Assembly (NCBI GenBank): GCA_910575035.1
Contig: CAJTDL010000001.1
Span: 264,617 to 328,616 of the forward strand
Direction: 5' to 3'
Length of the DNA: 64,000 nt
Origin: Lachnospiraceae bacterium
GTDB taxonomy: Bacteria > Bacillota > Clostridia > Lachnospirales > Lachnospiraceae
Shown here one piece after another: positions 37,423 through 46,689 of the stretch (position 1 is its first letter; every line of letters begins with the position of its first letter). Below the pieces are notes generated by a model. That model saw only the letters and a program-made list of their open reading frames with translations. It did not search any database and had not been told where the DNA came from. Made by a program: the position numbers and the translations under genes.

Positions 37423-38757
37423 ATGGAGGAAGCCCTGATCAGGCGGGTGATGCCGAACAGTTTAGAAGCGGAACAATCCGTGATCGGCGCTATGATCATG
37501 GACAGGGAGGCTGTTATGACTGCCTCTGAGTTGTTGCTGCGGGAGGATTTTTATCATCAGCAGTATGGGATTATATTTGAAGCCATGGCGGAGCTTTATA
37601 ATGAGAACCAGCCTGTGGATGTAGTCACTTTGCAAAACCGCCTGCAGAAAAAGGACGTGCCGCCGGAGATCAGCAGCCTGGAATTTGTGGGGGAATTGGT
37701 AACATCTGTCCCTACTTCTGCCAATGTGAAATATTACGTCAATATCGTAAAGGAAAAGGCCACATTGCGTAAGCTGATCAAGGTAACAGAGGGGATTGCC
37801 AACCAGTGTTATCTGGACAGGGACAGCCTGGACGATATTATGGCTGGTACAGAGCGGGAAATATTTAACCTTCTCCAAAGCAGGGGCGGCAGTGATTTTG
37901 TCCCCATCAAGCAGGTGGTGCTGGATGCCTTGGAGAAGATTGAGCAGGCTTCTAAGACAAAAGGAAATGTAACAGGGATTGCCACAGGGTTCACAGATTT
38001 GGACTTCCGTACCTCTGGGCTGCAGCCCTCTGACCTGGTGCTGATCGCTGCCAGGCCGTCTATGGGTAAGACGGCTTTTGTATTGAATATAGCCCAATAT
38101 GTAGCGTTCCGCAGCAATCTGTGCACAGCAATCTTTAGCTTGGAAATGTCAAAGGAACAGCTGGTCAACCGGCTGTTTTCCCTGGAATCCCGGGTAGATG
38201 CCCAGCTTCTGCGTTCTGGGAACCTGCAGGACACAGATTGGGAGAACCTGATTGAAGGAGCCGGCATCATTGGCCGTTCCAAGCTGATTATAGATGATAC
38301 GCCTGGAATTTCTATATCAGAGCTCCGTTCGAAGTGCAGGAAATACAAATTAGAGCATGACCTGAAACTGGTCATCATTGACTACCTGCAGCTGATGTCT
38401 GGCTCTGGGAAGTCTGATTCCAGGCAGCAGGAGATTTCAGATATCTCACGCTCTTTAAAGGGGCTTGCCAGGGAGCTGAAGGTGCCTGTTATCGCCTTAT
38501 CCCAGCTGAGCCGCCAGGTGGAGCAGCGCACTAACGACCACAGGCCTATACTGTCAGACCTGCGCGAGTCCGGCGCTATTGAGCAGGATGCGGACGTGGT
38601 AATGTTTATTTACCGTGATGACTATTACAATAAAGATACGGTAGATAAAAATATTGCTGAGATCATTATTGCAAAGCAAAGGAACGGCCCCATTGGCACA
38701 GTAAATCTGGTATGGCTGCCCCAGTATACGAAGTTTGAGAGTGTGGTGCGCAAATAG
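37423..38757 (+). CDS. dnaB: Replicative DNA helicase DnaB
   Basis: 444 residues. The N-terminal domain starts with MPNSLEAEQSVIGAMI. The RecA-like core has Walker A ARPSMGKTAF, Walker B LVIIDYLQLM and SQLSRQVEQRTNDHRPILSD. Motif 4 is RESGAIEQDADVV. Hexameric 5'-3' helicase of the replication fork. GAGGAGG precedes the ATG. Confidence 0.97.
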   Translation: MEEALIRRVMPNSLEAEQSVIGAMIMDREAVMTASELLLREDFYHQQYGIIFEAMAELYNENQPVDVVTLQNRLQKKDVPPEISSLEFVGELVTSVPTSANVKYYVNIVKEKATLRKLIKVTEGIANQCYLDRDSLDDIMAGTEREIFNLLQSRGGSDFVPIKQVVLDALEKIEQASKTKGNVTGIATGFTDLDFRTSGLQPSDLVLIAARPSMGKTAFVLNIAQYVAFRSNLCTAIFSLEMSKEQLVNRLFSLESRVDAQLLRSGNLQDTDWENLIEGAGIIGRSKLIIDDTPGISISELRSKCRKYKLEHDLKLVIIDYLQLMSGSGKSDSRQQEISDISRSLKGLARELKVPVIALSQLSRQVEQRTNDHRPILSDLRESGAIEQDADVVMFIYRDDYYNKDTVDKNIAEIIIAKQRNGPIGTVNLVWLPQYTKFESVVRK

Positions 38758-38803
38758 TAATTCTTTTCATTTCTCCCGCAAAAAATAGCATATGTTGTAA
38801 AAC

Positions 38804-38845
38804 AAACCAGATATCCTTCCAAAAAGGAAGCTATCTGGTTTTTCT
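38804..38845 (+). terminator. Terminator of dnaB
   Basis: AACCAGATATCCTTCC pairs with GGAAGCTATCTGGTT and is followed by TTTCTTG. It closes the gdpP-rplI-dnaB unit. Confidence 0.85.
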
Positions 38846-38871
38846 TGTCATTATTTCACGATGAAAAAAGA

Positions 38872-38900
38872 TTGTAACGAAAGGCATAAATCGGTACAAT
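38872..38900 (+). promoter_or_regulatory. Sigma-A promoter of the MerR gene
   Basis: TTGTAA (38872-38877), a 17-base spacer and TACAAT (38895-38900), located between the dnaB terminator and the MerR gene. Confidence 0.6.
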
Positions 38901-39014
38901 GGAAGTAGCAAAAGGGACAAGCTAATGCAACGTGCCGGCTGGCCAAGCCAGCCTGTGGCATTGGCGGGACAAATCCGGTTATCGGAAAATATATCCCAAA
39001 AAGGAGGTAGAAAT

Positions 39015-39677
39015 GTGGAAAATGTACGCTATATGATTTCAGATGCGGCAAACATCGTGAACGTTGAGTCCCATGTCCTGCGCTATTGGGAAGAAGAGCT
39101 GGAGCTCCAAATTCCCCGTAATGAAATGGGGCACCGCTACTACACAGAAGAAAATATAGCGCAGTTTCATAAGATAAAGGAGTGGAAGGAGCAGGGATAC
39201 CAGCTGAAAGCCATTCGTATGATGATACATAGTAAAGAACCCAATATGGGGCTAGAAGATGATATGGAAAACGGGATGGGAGGGAATGTAAGCTATATGA
39301 ACCGGGAATATCTGGAGCCAGGGCCAAAGGCATTATCCCAAAGGCACAGCAATCCTGTGTCAAATACGGTGAAGCTGGAGCAGTTCCAAGCCATGATGAC
39401 TACAATTGTGAAGCAGGCTATGGAAGAAAATAACCAAGCATTGAGCCAGGAGGTGGGAACCCAGGTAGGCGAGCGGGTATTGAAGGAAATGAATTATCTG
39501 ATGCGTGAGCAGGATGAAGCAGAGGAAGAGCGATTCCGAAAGCTGGATGAAGCGATTAGAACCCGTCAAAGGGGAAGGAGGTTCCGCAAGGAGAAAAAGG
39601 AAAAGAAAGAAAAGGAGGCAAGCGCGAAAAAGGCGCTGGGAAAAGACAAAGGCTTAAACCCCAATTTGACTGTATAA
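39015..39677 (+). CDS. MerR-type transcriptional regulator
   Basis: 220 residues from a GTG at 39015: AAGGAGG (39001-39007) is 7 bases upstream. An ATG at 39013 is out of frame. The winged-helix block is MISDAANIVNVESHVLRYWEEE with IPRNEMGHRYYTEENI. The middle is helical; the C-terminal 60 residues are highly basic (RRFRKEKKEKKEKE), unusual for MerR. No sensor cysteines are seen. From sequence it resembles RacA/MerR-type regulators without a known ligand. Confidence 0.9.
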   Translation: MENVRYMISDAANIVNVESHVLRYWEEELELQIPRNEMGHRYYTEENIAQFHKIKEWKEQGYQLKAIRMMIHSKEPNMGLEDDMENGMGGNVSYMNREYLEPGPKALSQRHSNPVSNTVKLEQFQAMMTTIVKQAMEENNQALSQEVGTQVGERVLKEMNYLMREQDEAEEERFRKLDEAIRTRQRGRRFRKEKKEKKEKEASAKKALGKDKGLNPNLTV

Positions 39678-39869
39678 CAGCATATGCATTGGAGGAACCA
39701 GTTTTTGCTGGGATGCTAAAACACAGCCAGGAGACATGGGATGCTAAAACGGAGCCTGTATTGGGAAAGCCAGATTTTGCTGGAATGCTAAGGCTAAGTT
39801 GGGAGATAAGGGATCTTTATGCCAGGCTTGCATATAGGGATCAGATTTTTCCAGCCAGCATAGAAAAAG

Positions 39870-39910
39870 GGCTATGCATCTGTAAGCCGGAAGCTTACGG
39901 ATGCATAGCC
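39870..39910 (-). terminator. Terminator of the ferredoxin gene
   Basis: On the minus strand GGCTATGCATCCGTAAGC pairs with GCTTACAGATGCATAGCC (one mismatch), followed by CTTTTTC. The DNA between this and the MerR stop has short degenerate repeats but no gene. Confidence 0.85.
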
Positions 39911-39929
39911 TTATTCATATTTGTGGGAA

Positions 39930-40100
39930 TTAACCCTGCTCAATAGCGCCTGTTGGGCAAGCGCCTGCGCATGTGCCGCAATCAATGCAGGTATCTTCTG
40001 CAATTTCATATTTGCCATCCCCAGCAGAGATAGCTCCTACTGGACATTCTCCCTCACAAGTTCCACAGCTTACACAAGCGTCGGTAATTACGTATGCCAT
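39930..40100 (-). CDS. 2x[4Fe-4S] ferredoxin
   Basis: 56 residues starting MAYVITDACVSCGTCEG. Two CxxCxxCxxxCP motifs (CVSCGTCEGECP and CIDCGTCAGACP) are complete. AAGGAGG precedes ATG 40100 and a strong terminator follows. This is a clostridial-type low-potential electron carrier of standard length, transcribed alone. Confidence 0.96.
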   Translation of the reverse strand: MAYVITDACVSCGTCEGECPVGAISAGDGKYEIAEDTCIDCGTCAGACPTGAIEQG

Positions 40101-40263
40101 ACTTATTTCCTCCTTATAATAATAAATAATATTTTAGCCTTCCAGGCAACATTAGAAACCTATCCAATGTGAAATGCCTGTCAGCTTTGAACTTTATTGT
40201 AATACAAATGTCCAGGGATTACAAGTAAAATTTGCGTTTAAAACCTGGAAATGTTAAAATATA

Positions 40264-40408
40264 ATTACTATTCACGGCCTGGGTGCCGCTCATAGCAACA
40301 ATTCAGGACGATAGTTAAAGTTTTTCTTCATAAAAACCGCTCCTCACTCCTGAACCATGTTCTCACAGAATGCGTGGTTCAGCGCATTCCTGAGCCATGA
40401 GTAGTAAC
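40264..40408. repeat. Short foldback element, TTACTATTCA family
   Basis: Termini TTACTATTCACGGCC (40265-) and GAGCCATGAGTAGTAAC (ending about 40408) are inverted. The interior has its own hairpin GAACCATG...CGTGGTTC (40353-40380). About 145 bp, non-coding. It lies upstream of the thioesterase gene. Confidence 0.65.
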
Positions 40409-40558
40409 AAAATATATCTAATACCTAGTACTTGGGTATTTATGTGCAGCAGAAAATGGCTAGTGTTTGTGCAGTATATGCAAAATATTTGCTGCAAAAA
40501 AGGTTTTTCAAGTATTGTTTTGGAATATAGAAATATTTATGGAAAGGAAGGAATTGAT

Positions 40559-40993
40559 ATGGAAGTGATAAAGCCCTATTTTCATAAGGTGCAGTATTAT
40601 GAGACGGATGCTATGGAAGTGGTGCATCATTCTGATTATATCCGCTGGTTTGAGGAGGCCAGGATGGATTTTTTGGAGCAAGCGCATTTTCCTTACCAGG
40701 AAATAGAGGCACAGGGGATTTTAGTCCCAGTGCTGGAGGCAAGCTGTAAATATCGCCAGGCAGTCCGCTTTGGGGAAATTATCCAGATTGAGGCCATGAT
40801 TACTAAATTTACAGGCGTGAAGTTTATGGTTTCTTACCAGGTGTACGATGAGAAGCACGAAGTCCTGCATGCCACGGGAAATACTGCCCACTGCTTCTTG
40901 AACCAGGATTTTGCCCCCATTTCCATCAAACGGCATATGCCAGAGCTCTATGAGTTTTTGATGGAAAGCTGCAAAAAGGGGGCGGCGCAGTAA
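40559..40993 (+). CDS. Acyl-CoA thioesterase (hotdog fold, YbgC/4HBT type)
   Basis: 144 residues from ATG 40559 (GGAAGGAA upstream). The 4HBT signature is YYETDAMEVVHHSDYIRWFEEAR, where the Asp is the catalytic residue in the family. AVRFGEIIQIEAMI and GNTAHCFLN complete the fold. It hydrolyses acyl-CoA thioesters; chain preference cannot be told. Confidence 0.92.
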   Translation: MEVIKPYFHKVQYYETDAMEVVHHSDYIRWFEEARMDFLEQAHFPYQEIEAQGILVPVLEASCKYRQAVRFGEIIQIEAMITKFTGVKFMVSYQVYDEKHEVLHATGNTAHCFLNQDFAPISIKRHMPELYEFLMESCKKGAAQ

Positions 40994-41089
40994 GACTTTC
41001 GTTACATGGCCATATTAATGCAGCTTTCTGTGCCAACCCTGTGAAGGACTGTTTCAGGGGGAATGTGTTTATGGGGGAAAATTGCATTC

Positions 41090-41118
41090 TTGACAAATAG
41101 AGAAAATTGTGTTATTAT
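41090..41118 (+). promoter_or_regulatory. Sigma-A promoter of tRNA-Pro
   Basis: TTGACA (41090-41095), a 17-base spacer and TATTAT (41113-41118), 14 bases upstream of the tRNA. Confidence 0.75.
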
Positions 41119-41131
41119 GCCATAGTAGCAG

Positions 41132-41205
41132 CGATGCGTGGCTCAGCTTGGTAGAGCGCTGCGTTCGGGACGCAGAGGTCGCAGGTTCAAATCCTGTCGC
41201 ATCGA
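41132..41205 (+). tRNA. tRNA-Pro (CGG anticodon), intact copy at attL
   Basis: Acceptor arm CGATGCG / CGCATCG, D arm GCTCAGCTTGGTAGAGC, anticodon stem CTGCG/CGCAG around TTCGGGA giving anticodon CGG, T arm CAGGTTCAAATCCTG. The 3' 42 bases lie within the attachment repeat. The element therefore integrated into the tRNA and left the full gene at its left end. Confidence 0.95.
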
Positions 41206-41207
41206 CT
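41164..41207 (+). repeat. attL core
   Basis: The 44 bases from TTCGGGACGCAG through GCATCGACT are identical to 56106-56149 and include the anticodon-to-acceptor part of tRNA-Pro. Confidence 0.95.
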
Positions 41208-41276
41208 TTAGAAAGCCAGTAAAATCAAGGGTTATGGCACAAGAAAAGCACTCCATGAAGGGGCGCTTTTTCATGT

Positions 41277-41297
41277 TTGACTAACATTTGACTAACA
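41277..41297 (+). repeat. Probable integrase arm-type sites, left end
   Basis: TTGACTAACA occurs twice in tandem (41277-41286 and 41288-41297), 70 bases inside attL. The same decamer occurs at the right end at 55981 and inverted at 56002. The gap 41208-41388 has no gene. Confidence 0.75.
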
Positions 41298-41388
41298 TCG
41301 GACTGTATTCTGCTGGCATGATTTTAACGGTATCCCAACGGTTTGCTCTGCCTTTCCCTGCTATATTCCAATGTTTTCATAAATTTTC

Positions 41389-44300
41389 CTATGTAAGCTC
41401 AAACGGGTTACGCCCGTGTATCGTCTGCCTTAACTTGCCCTCTTCTATCACTTCATTAAAGACGACACGTCTGTTGATCTGTGCGATAAAGCTATAAACA
41501 GCTTTTCCACCCTGCTGGGACTGCATCCCTTGCGTTTCCTCCCGGACTATTTTCCTTATCAATCCTTCTGGGGCTTCAATGTTCGTCCCGTGTTTCTGGT
41601 CGCCCAGCACGGCCAAAAACTCCCTGTTCGGCGGGATGACTGCGCCTGTGGCAAGCCTAGGTATCTGCGGTACATCAATCGTCTGTATCCAGCTAAAGGG
41701 CGTAAAACCCATTATATTCACGCCTTTAATAGAGCGTAATGCATAATTTATGCCGTTAAACGGAATTGTGATTACAAAATTAATCCCATCTATTAAGGCG
41801 TTTATGACTGCCTTCAGCCCGTTCAGGATTCCGTCCTTGATACCGTCAAAGATTTTCCCGCCCTTGGAAAATACATTCTTCACGGCTTCCCATGCCGCGG
41901 AGAACTTGTCCTTGAACCATCCTGCTATGTTCCCGAATACATCCTTTATCCCTTTCCAGACACCTGAGAAGAAATCACCGACAGATGAGAATGCATTTTT
42001 TATCCCAGTGAATGCTCCTTCAAACTTTTCCTTGAACCAGCCGCCGACATTCGCAAAGGTTTCCTTTATCCCCTTCCATAAACCAGAGAAGAATTCCTTA
42101 ATCTTCTCTATCGTTTCCTTAAACCAGTCACGGATTGCGCCCCATATCTCTATCGCCTTTTCCTTGATGGTGTCCCAGTTCTTCCAAAGCAGGACACCGA
42201 TTGCTATAACCGCACCTATCGCCAAAGTCCATGGATTAAACACAGTACCGATTAATCCGGCCATTTTTTGAACAATTCCAATTAAACCACCCATCTTAGC
42301 AATAAAATTAACAATCCCGGCTACTGCTGTCACAATTTTAAAAGCCGCAAAAAATGAACCAATTATAATAGCCATATTCTGCACAGTTTCTTGATGTTCT
42401 GACACCCAGTCTCCGAATTTTTTCAACAGATCTGTAATCGTTTCCAATGCTGATATAATTGCATCCCCCGCCCACTGTCCAAGCGGTTGAAAAAAATTCT
42501 CCCACAGCCATATGCCCAATGGCTTTAATGCTTCTATGACTTCGTTTAATGCATCTATAGAAGCAGAAATCATATCCAAAAAAGCAGGTACCGCCTCCTG
42601 TATTGTCCATCCGGCTATCGGGAGAAGCACATTGTTCCAAAACCACTCAAGGCCTGCTCCAATATTTTCTGCCAATGGCTCCAAAGATTTCAGCAATCCG
42701 TCAATAGACTGCAATAGTGGTGTAATATCAAGGCTGCCAGCCCATCCTGCCGTTGAATCTGCAATATTGTGTATCGTTTCCAAAATAGTGTTGAAAGTAT
42801 TTAAGATTCCTTCCCATATACTATCCCCAAGGCCTGCCGTGTCCCACGCCTTTTGTATTTGTTCCGCAAGGTTCCCTACTGTGTTATATACGCCTGTTAC
42901 AATTCCAAGGATATTTTCCCAGATTTCAGTCCCTACACCCCTGCTAAATACCCTGGAAAAAGAGTCGCCAATCGAAGTAACCAGCCTGTTTATTTTAGTT
43001 AGCATATTGAAAATAGACGTAACAAGTTCCTCGCCTGCCCCACCCTCCCACGCCCCCCTAAATGCGTCAGAGATAGAACGGATAACATCAAGCATGGAAC
43101 GCAGCAGTTCTAGGCCGCTTTCAGCCCATTCAAGGCCTACGCCCCCTGTAAACACTTCATAAAAAGTAGAGCCAACGCTTTTTGCCGATGACTTTAGGCT
43201 ATCAAAAGCTGCTTTTGCAGAATTCATGACATATATCCCTTTACTTTCCCAGGACTGCTTGAAAACATCCCAAATCCCTGAAAAAGCATCTTTTATTTTT
43301 CCTGCAAAATCACTAATTTGTGAAGGGATGTCCACTTCCTCAAACATCTCCCCAGGCGTTGGGGCTTTATATCCGCCAGAGTCCCCGGAATCTGAATCTT
43401 TTGCTGATTCATACCTTTGTACTTCGTCCAGGCCAGAGAGGTACTTATCACTCTCCTTCTTTGCGTTCTTTGCTGAATCGGCAGACTTGTCAAGGCTTGC
43501 GGCATAGTCCTCCTGCACTTCCTTTGCCTTTGTGAATGTCCCTTTCCCTGTCAAGGCCGCAATCAGCATCCCAACGTACGTCACAGCCCTGGACACCATA
43601 TTTATCAATGCCGTTAGGGCTGGTGCGGCTGCTGTGAGTATTGGGTTGAACGCCGTGGCAAAGCTATTCTTAAGCTGTGTAAGTGAGGATTTTAGCATGG
43701 ATATTGCCGTGTTCGTCTCCCCGGAATACTGCGCAAGGTTCTTAAATCCTTCCTTCACTGCTGTCCTGAATTTGTTTATCAGTATGTAGAAGCTTCGGAT
43801 TCCAAGGCCGTATTTTAGGACTGCCTTAAAGCCTTTTTCTAATGTGTTGTTTGTGCTTTTCGTGCTCTTCCCAAAGCTGAACATGGAGGAAACTGCCTTC
43901 CTCATGGAAGATGCTGCAAATGATGCCATTTCCCTGCTGGATTTTTTCGCATATTTTGATATGGTTGAGAGCGCATTCCTGGCGGATTCTGCCAGTTTCT
44001 TGGAGGCTGTCTTTGCGGTCTCCGTGCTTTTCCCATAATCCTTTATCTGCTGGTTGATCTGGGAAAGCTCCCTTTGCCTGCTGTCAAAATCTTCATACCC
44101 CTGCGTCACCCCTGCTTTTTCCAGGTCTTTCAGTTCCGTTTGGAGCTGCTTGCGGCGTTCCAGCAGGTCAACAATCTTCTGATCTGACACTGTGGCATTG
44201 GCCTTGATTTGCGCAAGGCGTTCTTCCTCCGTAAGTTCCTGTGACTGCAACTCTGTAATTTTTCGATTGTTGCTTGCAATTCGTTCTGTAAGTTCTTGCC

Positions 44301-44703
44301 TTCTTGCCAATGCATTGACATATGCCTGCTGTTCTTCGCTGGAAGAAAAAGAATATCCCATTCCGCTTTCGGTCAATGCTTTCATTGATTCTTTCAATGC
44401 GGAAAGCCTTGATTGAGCCTTTTCTATATCGGAATTTAGATTTTTGAGATATGGGGATTGTGCACTTCCTCCGCTTTCCAGAAACAAATCCCGGCTCCTT
44501 TTCAAAGTGTCAAGGTTCTTTTCCGCTTCTTCTGCCTGTTTTTTTATATTTTTAAAAGCATCAGTGGAGGAAGCGTTCTTTTCCATTTCAGAGATGCTTT
44601 TAGCCGTAGATTTCAAAATCCTTTCTGCTTCTGCTGTATCTTTTTTTAAGTTTTTTAGTACAAGACTGGTATTTATCCTTATGCTCCCATCATATTGAGC
44701 CAT
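41389..44703 (-). CDS. Phage tail tape measure protein
   Basis: 1,104 residues from ATG 44703 (GGAGGTG upstream). The N-terminal 240 residues are predicted coiled coil. A hydrophobic core (NPILTAAAPALTALINMVSRAVTYVGMLIAALTG) and YLSGLDEVQRYES are typical of Firmicutes tape measures. Repeated amphipathic WKGIK/WFKEKF units occupy about 890-1000. The C-terminus has IPRLATGAVIPPNREFLAVLGDQ. Tape measures set siphophage tail length. No other tail gene is present, and this is the last gene of the operon. Confidence 0.88.
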   Translation of the reverse strand: MAQYDGSIRINTSLVLKNLKKDTAEAERILKSTAKSISEMEKNASSTDAFKNIKKQAEEAEKNLDTLKRSRDLFLESGGSAQSPYLKNLNSDIEKAQSRLSALKESMKALTESGMGYSFSSSEEQQAYVNALARRQELTERIASNNRKITELQSQELTEEERLAQIKANATVSDQKIVDLLERRKQLQTELKDLEKAGVTQGYEDFDSRQRELSQINQQIKDYGKSTETAKTASKKLAESARNALSTISKYAKKSSREMASFAASSMRKAVSSMFSFGKSTKSTNNTLEKGFKAVLKYGLGIRSFYILINKFRTAVKEGFKNLAQYSGETNTAISMLKSSLTQLKNSFATAFNPILTAAAPALTALINMVSRAVTYVGMLIAALTGKGTFTKAKEVQEDYAASLDKSADSAKNAKKESDKYLSGLDEVQRYESAKDSDSGDSGGYKAPTPGEMFEEVDIPSQISDFAGKIKDAFSGIWDVFKQSWESKGIYVMNSAKAAFDSLKSSAKSVGSTFYEVFTGGVGLEWAESGLELLRSMLDVIRSISDAFRGAWEGGAGEELVTSIFNMLTKINRLVTSIGDSFSRVFSRGVGTEIWENILGIVTGVYNTVGNLAEQIQKAWDTAGLGDSIWEGILNTFNTILETIHNIADSTAGWAGSLDITPLLQSIDGLLKSLEPLAENIGAGLEWFWNNVLLPIAGWTIQEAVPAFLDMISASIDALNEVIEALKPLGIWLWENFFQPLGQWAGDAIISALETITDLLKKFGDWVSEHQETVQNMAIIIGSFFAAFKIVTAVAGIVNFIAKMGGLIGIVQKMAGLIGTVFNPWTLAIGAVIAIGVLLWKNWDTIKEKAIEIWGAIRDWFKETIEKIKEFFSGLWKGIKETFANVGGWFKEKFEGAFTGIKNAFSSVGDFFSGVWKGIKDVFGNIAGWFKDKFSAAWEAVKNVFSKGGKIFDGIKDGILNGLKAVINALIDGINFVITIPFNGINYALRSIKGVNIMGFTPFSWIQTIDVPQIPRLATGAVIPPNREFLAVLGDQKHGTNIEAPEGLIRKIVREETQGMQSQQGGKAVYSFIAQINRRVVFNEVIEEGKLRQTIHGRNPFELT

Positions 44704-44797
44704 AAAAAGCACCTCCACATAAGCAGAGATGCTTTTGCAAATCTGCCCGTAACTTTTTCAGGTTAGCGGCTTGCTCTATTTGCAAGCCGGAACTGTC

Positions 44798-45088
44798 TTA
44801 ATCCTGCTTTGGGGGCGAAAGGATGATCTTCCTAAGCCGCCTGTCGTCTATTTCGGCAAATACCCCAGCATCAAGCAGTATATCTGTAATGGACTTCAAG
44901 GATATGTATGCGGCAATCTCCATGGCGTTGATAATCATTTTGACATAAATCTCATCCTTGCTGTCCTCTTTGTCGCAGCCCCAGAATAAATCTTTTTTCA
45001 TATTGCCCATGACTGCATCCTGGGAGCGCATTGCCTCAAATTCATCATGCACCATGCAGTGTAGCGCTATTGCCATTAAGTCTTTCAT
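44798..45088 (-). CDS. Small phage protein of unknown function
   Basis: 96 residues from ATG 45088 (MKDLMAIALHCMVHDEFEAM), overlapping the upstream gene by 4 bases (ATGA). It is acidic and helical. KSITDILLDAGVFAEIDDRRL lies near the end. By position just before the tape measure it could be a tail-assembly protein, but no family is recognised. Confidence 0.7.
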   Translation of the reverse strand: MKDLMAIALHCMVHDEFEAMRSQDAVMGNMKKDLFWGCDKEDSKDEIYVKMIINAMEIAAYISLKSITDILLDAGVFAEIDDRRLRKIILSPPKQD

Positions 45089-45552
45089 GCAAGCCCACCT
45101 GCCTTTTCCTTCAACGCAATGTCCAGGTAGTGGAAAAAACGCCTCCGCAGGCCATAAAAATTTGACCTGCCAACGCAGCACCGGCCAAGCCTGCCATGGA
45201 ATTCCAGGTGGTCATACGGGATGCCCTCCGTCACGGACAGGATAATATGCCCAGCGATCTGCCTGTCTGTTTTAAAGGCGGCTGCAAGAACAATGTCAGC
45301 ATATTCCCCTGACTTTGCGATTCCTTCCAGTTCCTTGCGCCTCTCTGGCGTGATGCCGTACGCTGACCACGGCAGCCGGATGCTTCCTGTTGCGGCTTTC
45401 CGCTCCCAGTACCTCCTTTGGTATTCCTTTGCCCTTTCAGGGTTCCTTGCGTACCATCCCCTCTGCCTCGCATTAATCCTGTCCCTGTTCCTGTCCCTGT
45501 ACTGCCGCATATAGGCTTTCCTTGCCTCCTGTGCCTCTATTGTCATTCCCAT
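45085..45552 (-). CDS. Phage protein with basic N-terminal repeat
   Basis: 155 residues from ATG 45552 (AAGGAGG upstream). The N-terminal third is very rich in Arg and Tyr (YMRQYRDRNRDRINARQRGW). The rest includes YGITPERRKELEGIAKSGEY and LGRCCVGRSNFYGLRRRFFHYL. It may bind nucleic acid. Function unknown. Confidence 0.7.
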   Translation of the reverse strand: MGMTIEAQEARKAYMRQYRDRNRDRINARQRGWYARNPERAKEYQRRYWERKAATGSIRLPWSAYGITPERRKELEGIAKSGEYADIVLAAAFKTDRQIAGHIILSVTEGIPYDHLEFHGRLGRCCVGRSNFYGLRRRFFHYLDIALKEKAGGLA

Positions 45553-45618
45553 TTCCCTAATCCTCCTTCCTAAGGGCATCCCTGCAAATGCTGTTATCTT
45601 ATCGGAGTAAATCCGAAA

Positions 45619-46305
45619 TCAAAATACCGAACTGGTGGATGTGACTGACTGCTTTTCTACCGGGAAGTCTGCATCGACCGAATCAAAGTTTTCATCAGAA
45701 AACGGCTGCATCTCCCTAATTGAACTTTTCGCCAGATCGTTCCAGTAATCCTTCCGGCTTACATATCCGTCCAAGACAATCCCGCTCCTGCATGTATGCT
45801 TGATAAGGCCAGCAAACTTATTGAAAATCTTCTGCTTATCCTGGGGACTCTGCCCAAACTGAACAAACGTCAGCACATCTCCATCTTCCTCCAGCTTGTT
45901 TGCGGCGTAAGCAGACTTAAGAATCCTTGTCATAGTATAGCTATCCTTACAATCGTTCGCCAGGCCTTGCCATTCTCCAGTTGTCAGCCGGATGCCGCTA
46001 TTCAGAAGCCGCATCACATTATCATCGATCCTGCTTCCGTCCAACCTCCCAAGGTCTTCCATTACGCTTCCAAACTCATCAGCCACGCCGTCAATCCAGG
46101 ATAATGCCGCATCAACCTCCCTATCCCTTTTACTCGTAAACTCATCAGTATGGAGATGGAGCATTTTTTCACCGACCATGCCGTCATCATATAATTCCCT
46201 TTCATGTCTAATGGCACCCTGATAATCTGATTCTGCTTTCTCTATGGCCGCTCTTGCATTAAAAGCCCTTTCCAATAATCGCTTGTAATAACCAGTTGTT
46301 TTCAT
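45619..46305 (-). CDS. Phage-related protein of unknown function
   Basis: 228 residues from ATG 46305 (GGAGG upstream). It has a helical N-terminus (YYKRLLERAFNARAAIEKAES), a central LTTGEWQGLANDCKDSYTMTRIL and a Ser/Thr-rich tail. Its position after terminase is where a portal or scaffold gene normally lies, but neither length nor motifs fit. Confidence 0.7.
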   Translation of the reverse strand: MKTTGYYKRLLERAFNARAAIEKAESDYQGAIRHERELYDDGMVGEKMLHLHTDEFTSKRDREVDAALSWIDGVADEFGSVMEDLGRLDGSRIDDNVMRLLNSGIRLTTGEWQGLANDCKDSYTMTRILKSAYAANKLEEDGDVLTFVQFGQSPQDKQKIFNKFAGLIKHTCRSGIVLDGYVSRKDYWNDLAKSSIREMQPFSDENFDSVDADFPVEKQSVTSTSSVF

Positions 46306-46397
46306 GGTAAATCCTCCATTCATTTTTATTCATAATCCTCAATATTTCTGTTTGGTATTGGGTGATTAACAATATCCTTCAAAATATCCAGATTTTT

Positions 46398-46676
46398 CTA
46401 GATCTGGTCGTCCAGCACTATTTTTTCCGGCTTCACATAATGGTTCTTCATCTCCACCTGGAACAATGGTTCCGCGCGGTCTTGATGGTATTTGCGAAAA
46501 TCCTTGTTGACCTCGCTGATCGTATAATACGCATCTATCAGCCGCCTCCACTGTGTCTTATTCATGCCTGCCAGACAATGCGGACACACGGGCGGCTTAT
46601 CGTCGTGGTTCATATTGCGGCTGTAAAGCTCAAATTTACCGCCGCAATGAAAACAATGTACCTTTAAATAATCCAT
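46398..46676 (-). CDS. Zinc-ribbon phage protein
   Basis: 92 residues with CFHCGGKFELY and PPVCPHCLAGMN, two CxxC pairs forming a probable zinc ribbon, followed by a helical region. AAGGAGAGAGG precedes the ATG. Lies directly downstream of the large terminase gene. Confidence 0.75.
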   Translation of the reverse strand: MDYLKVHCFHCGGKFELYSRNMNHDDKPPVCPHCLAGMNKTQWRRLIDAYYTISEVNKDFRKYHQDRAEPLFQVEMKNHYVKPEKIVLDDQI

Positions 46677-46689
46677 ACCTCTCTCCTTC

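Noticed and set aside
39689..39946. 85-codon plus frame after the MerR gene
   Set aside because: No ribosome site, built on short degenerate repeats, and overlaps the ferredoxin terminator and gene end.
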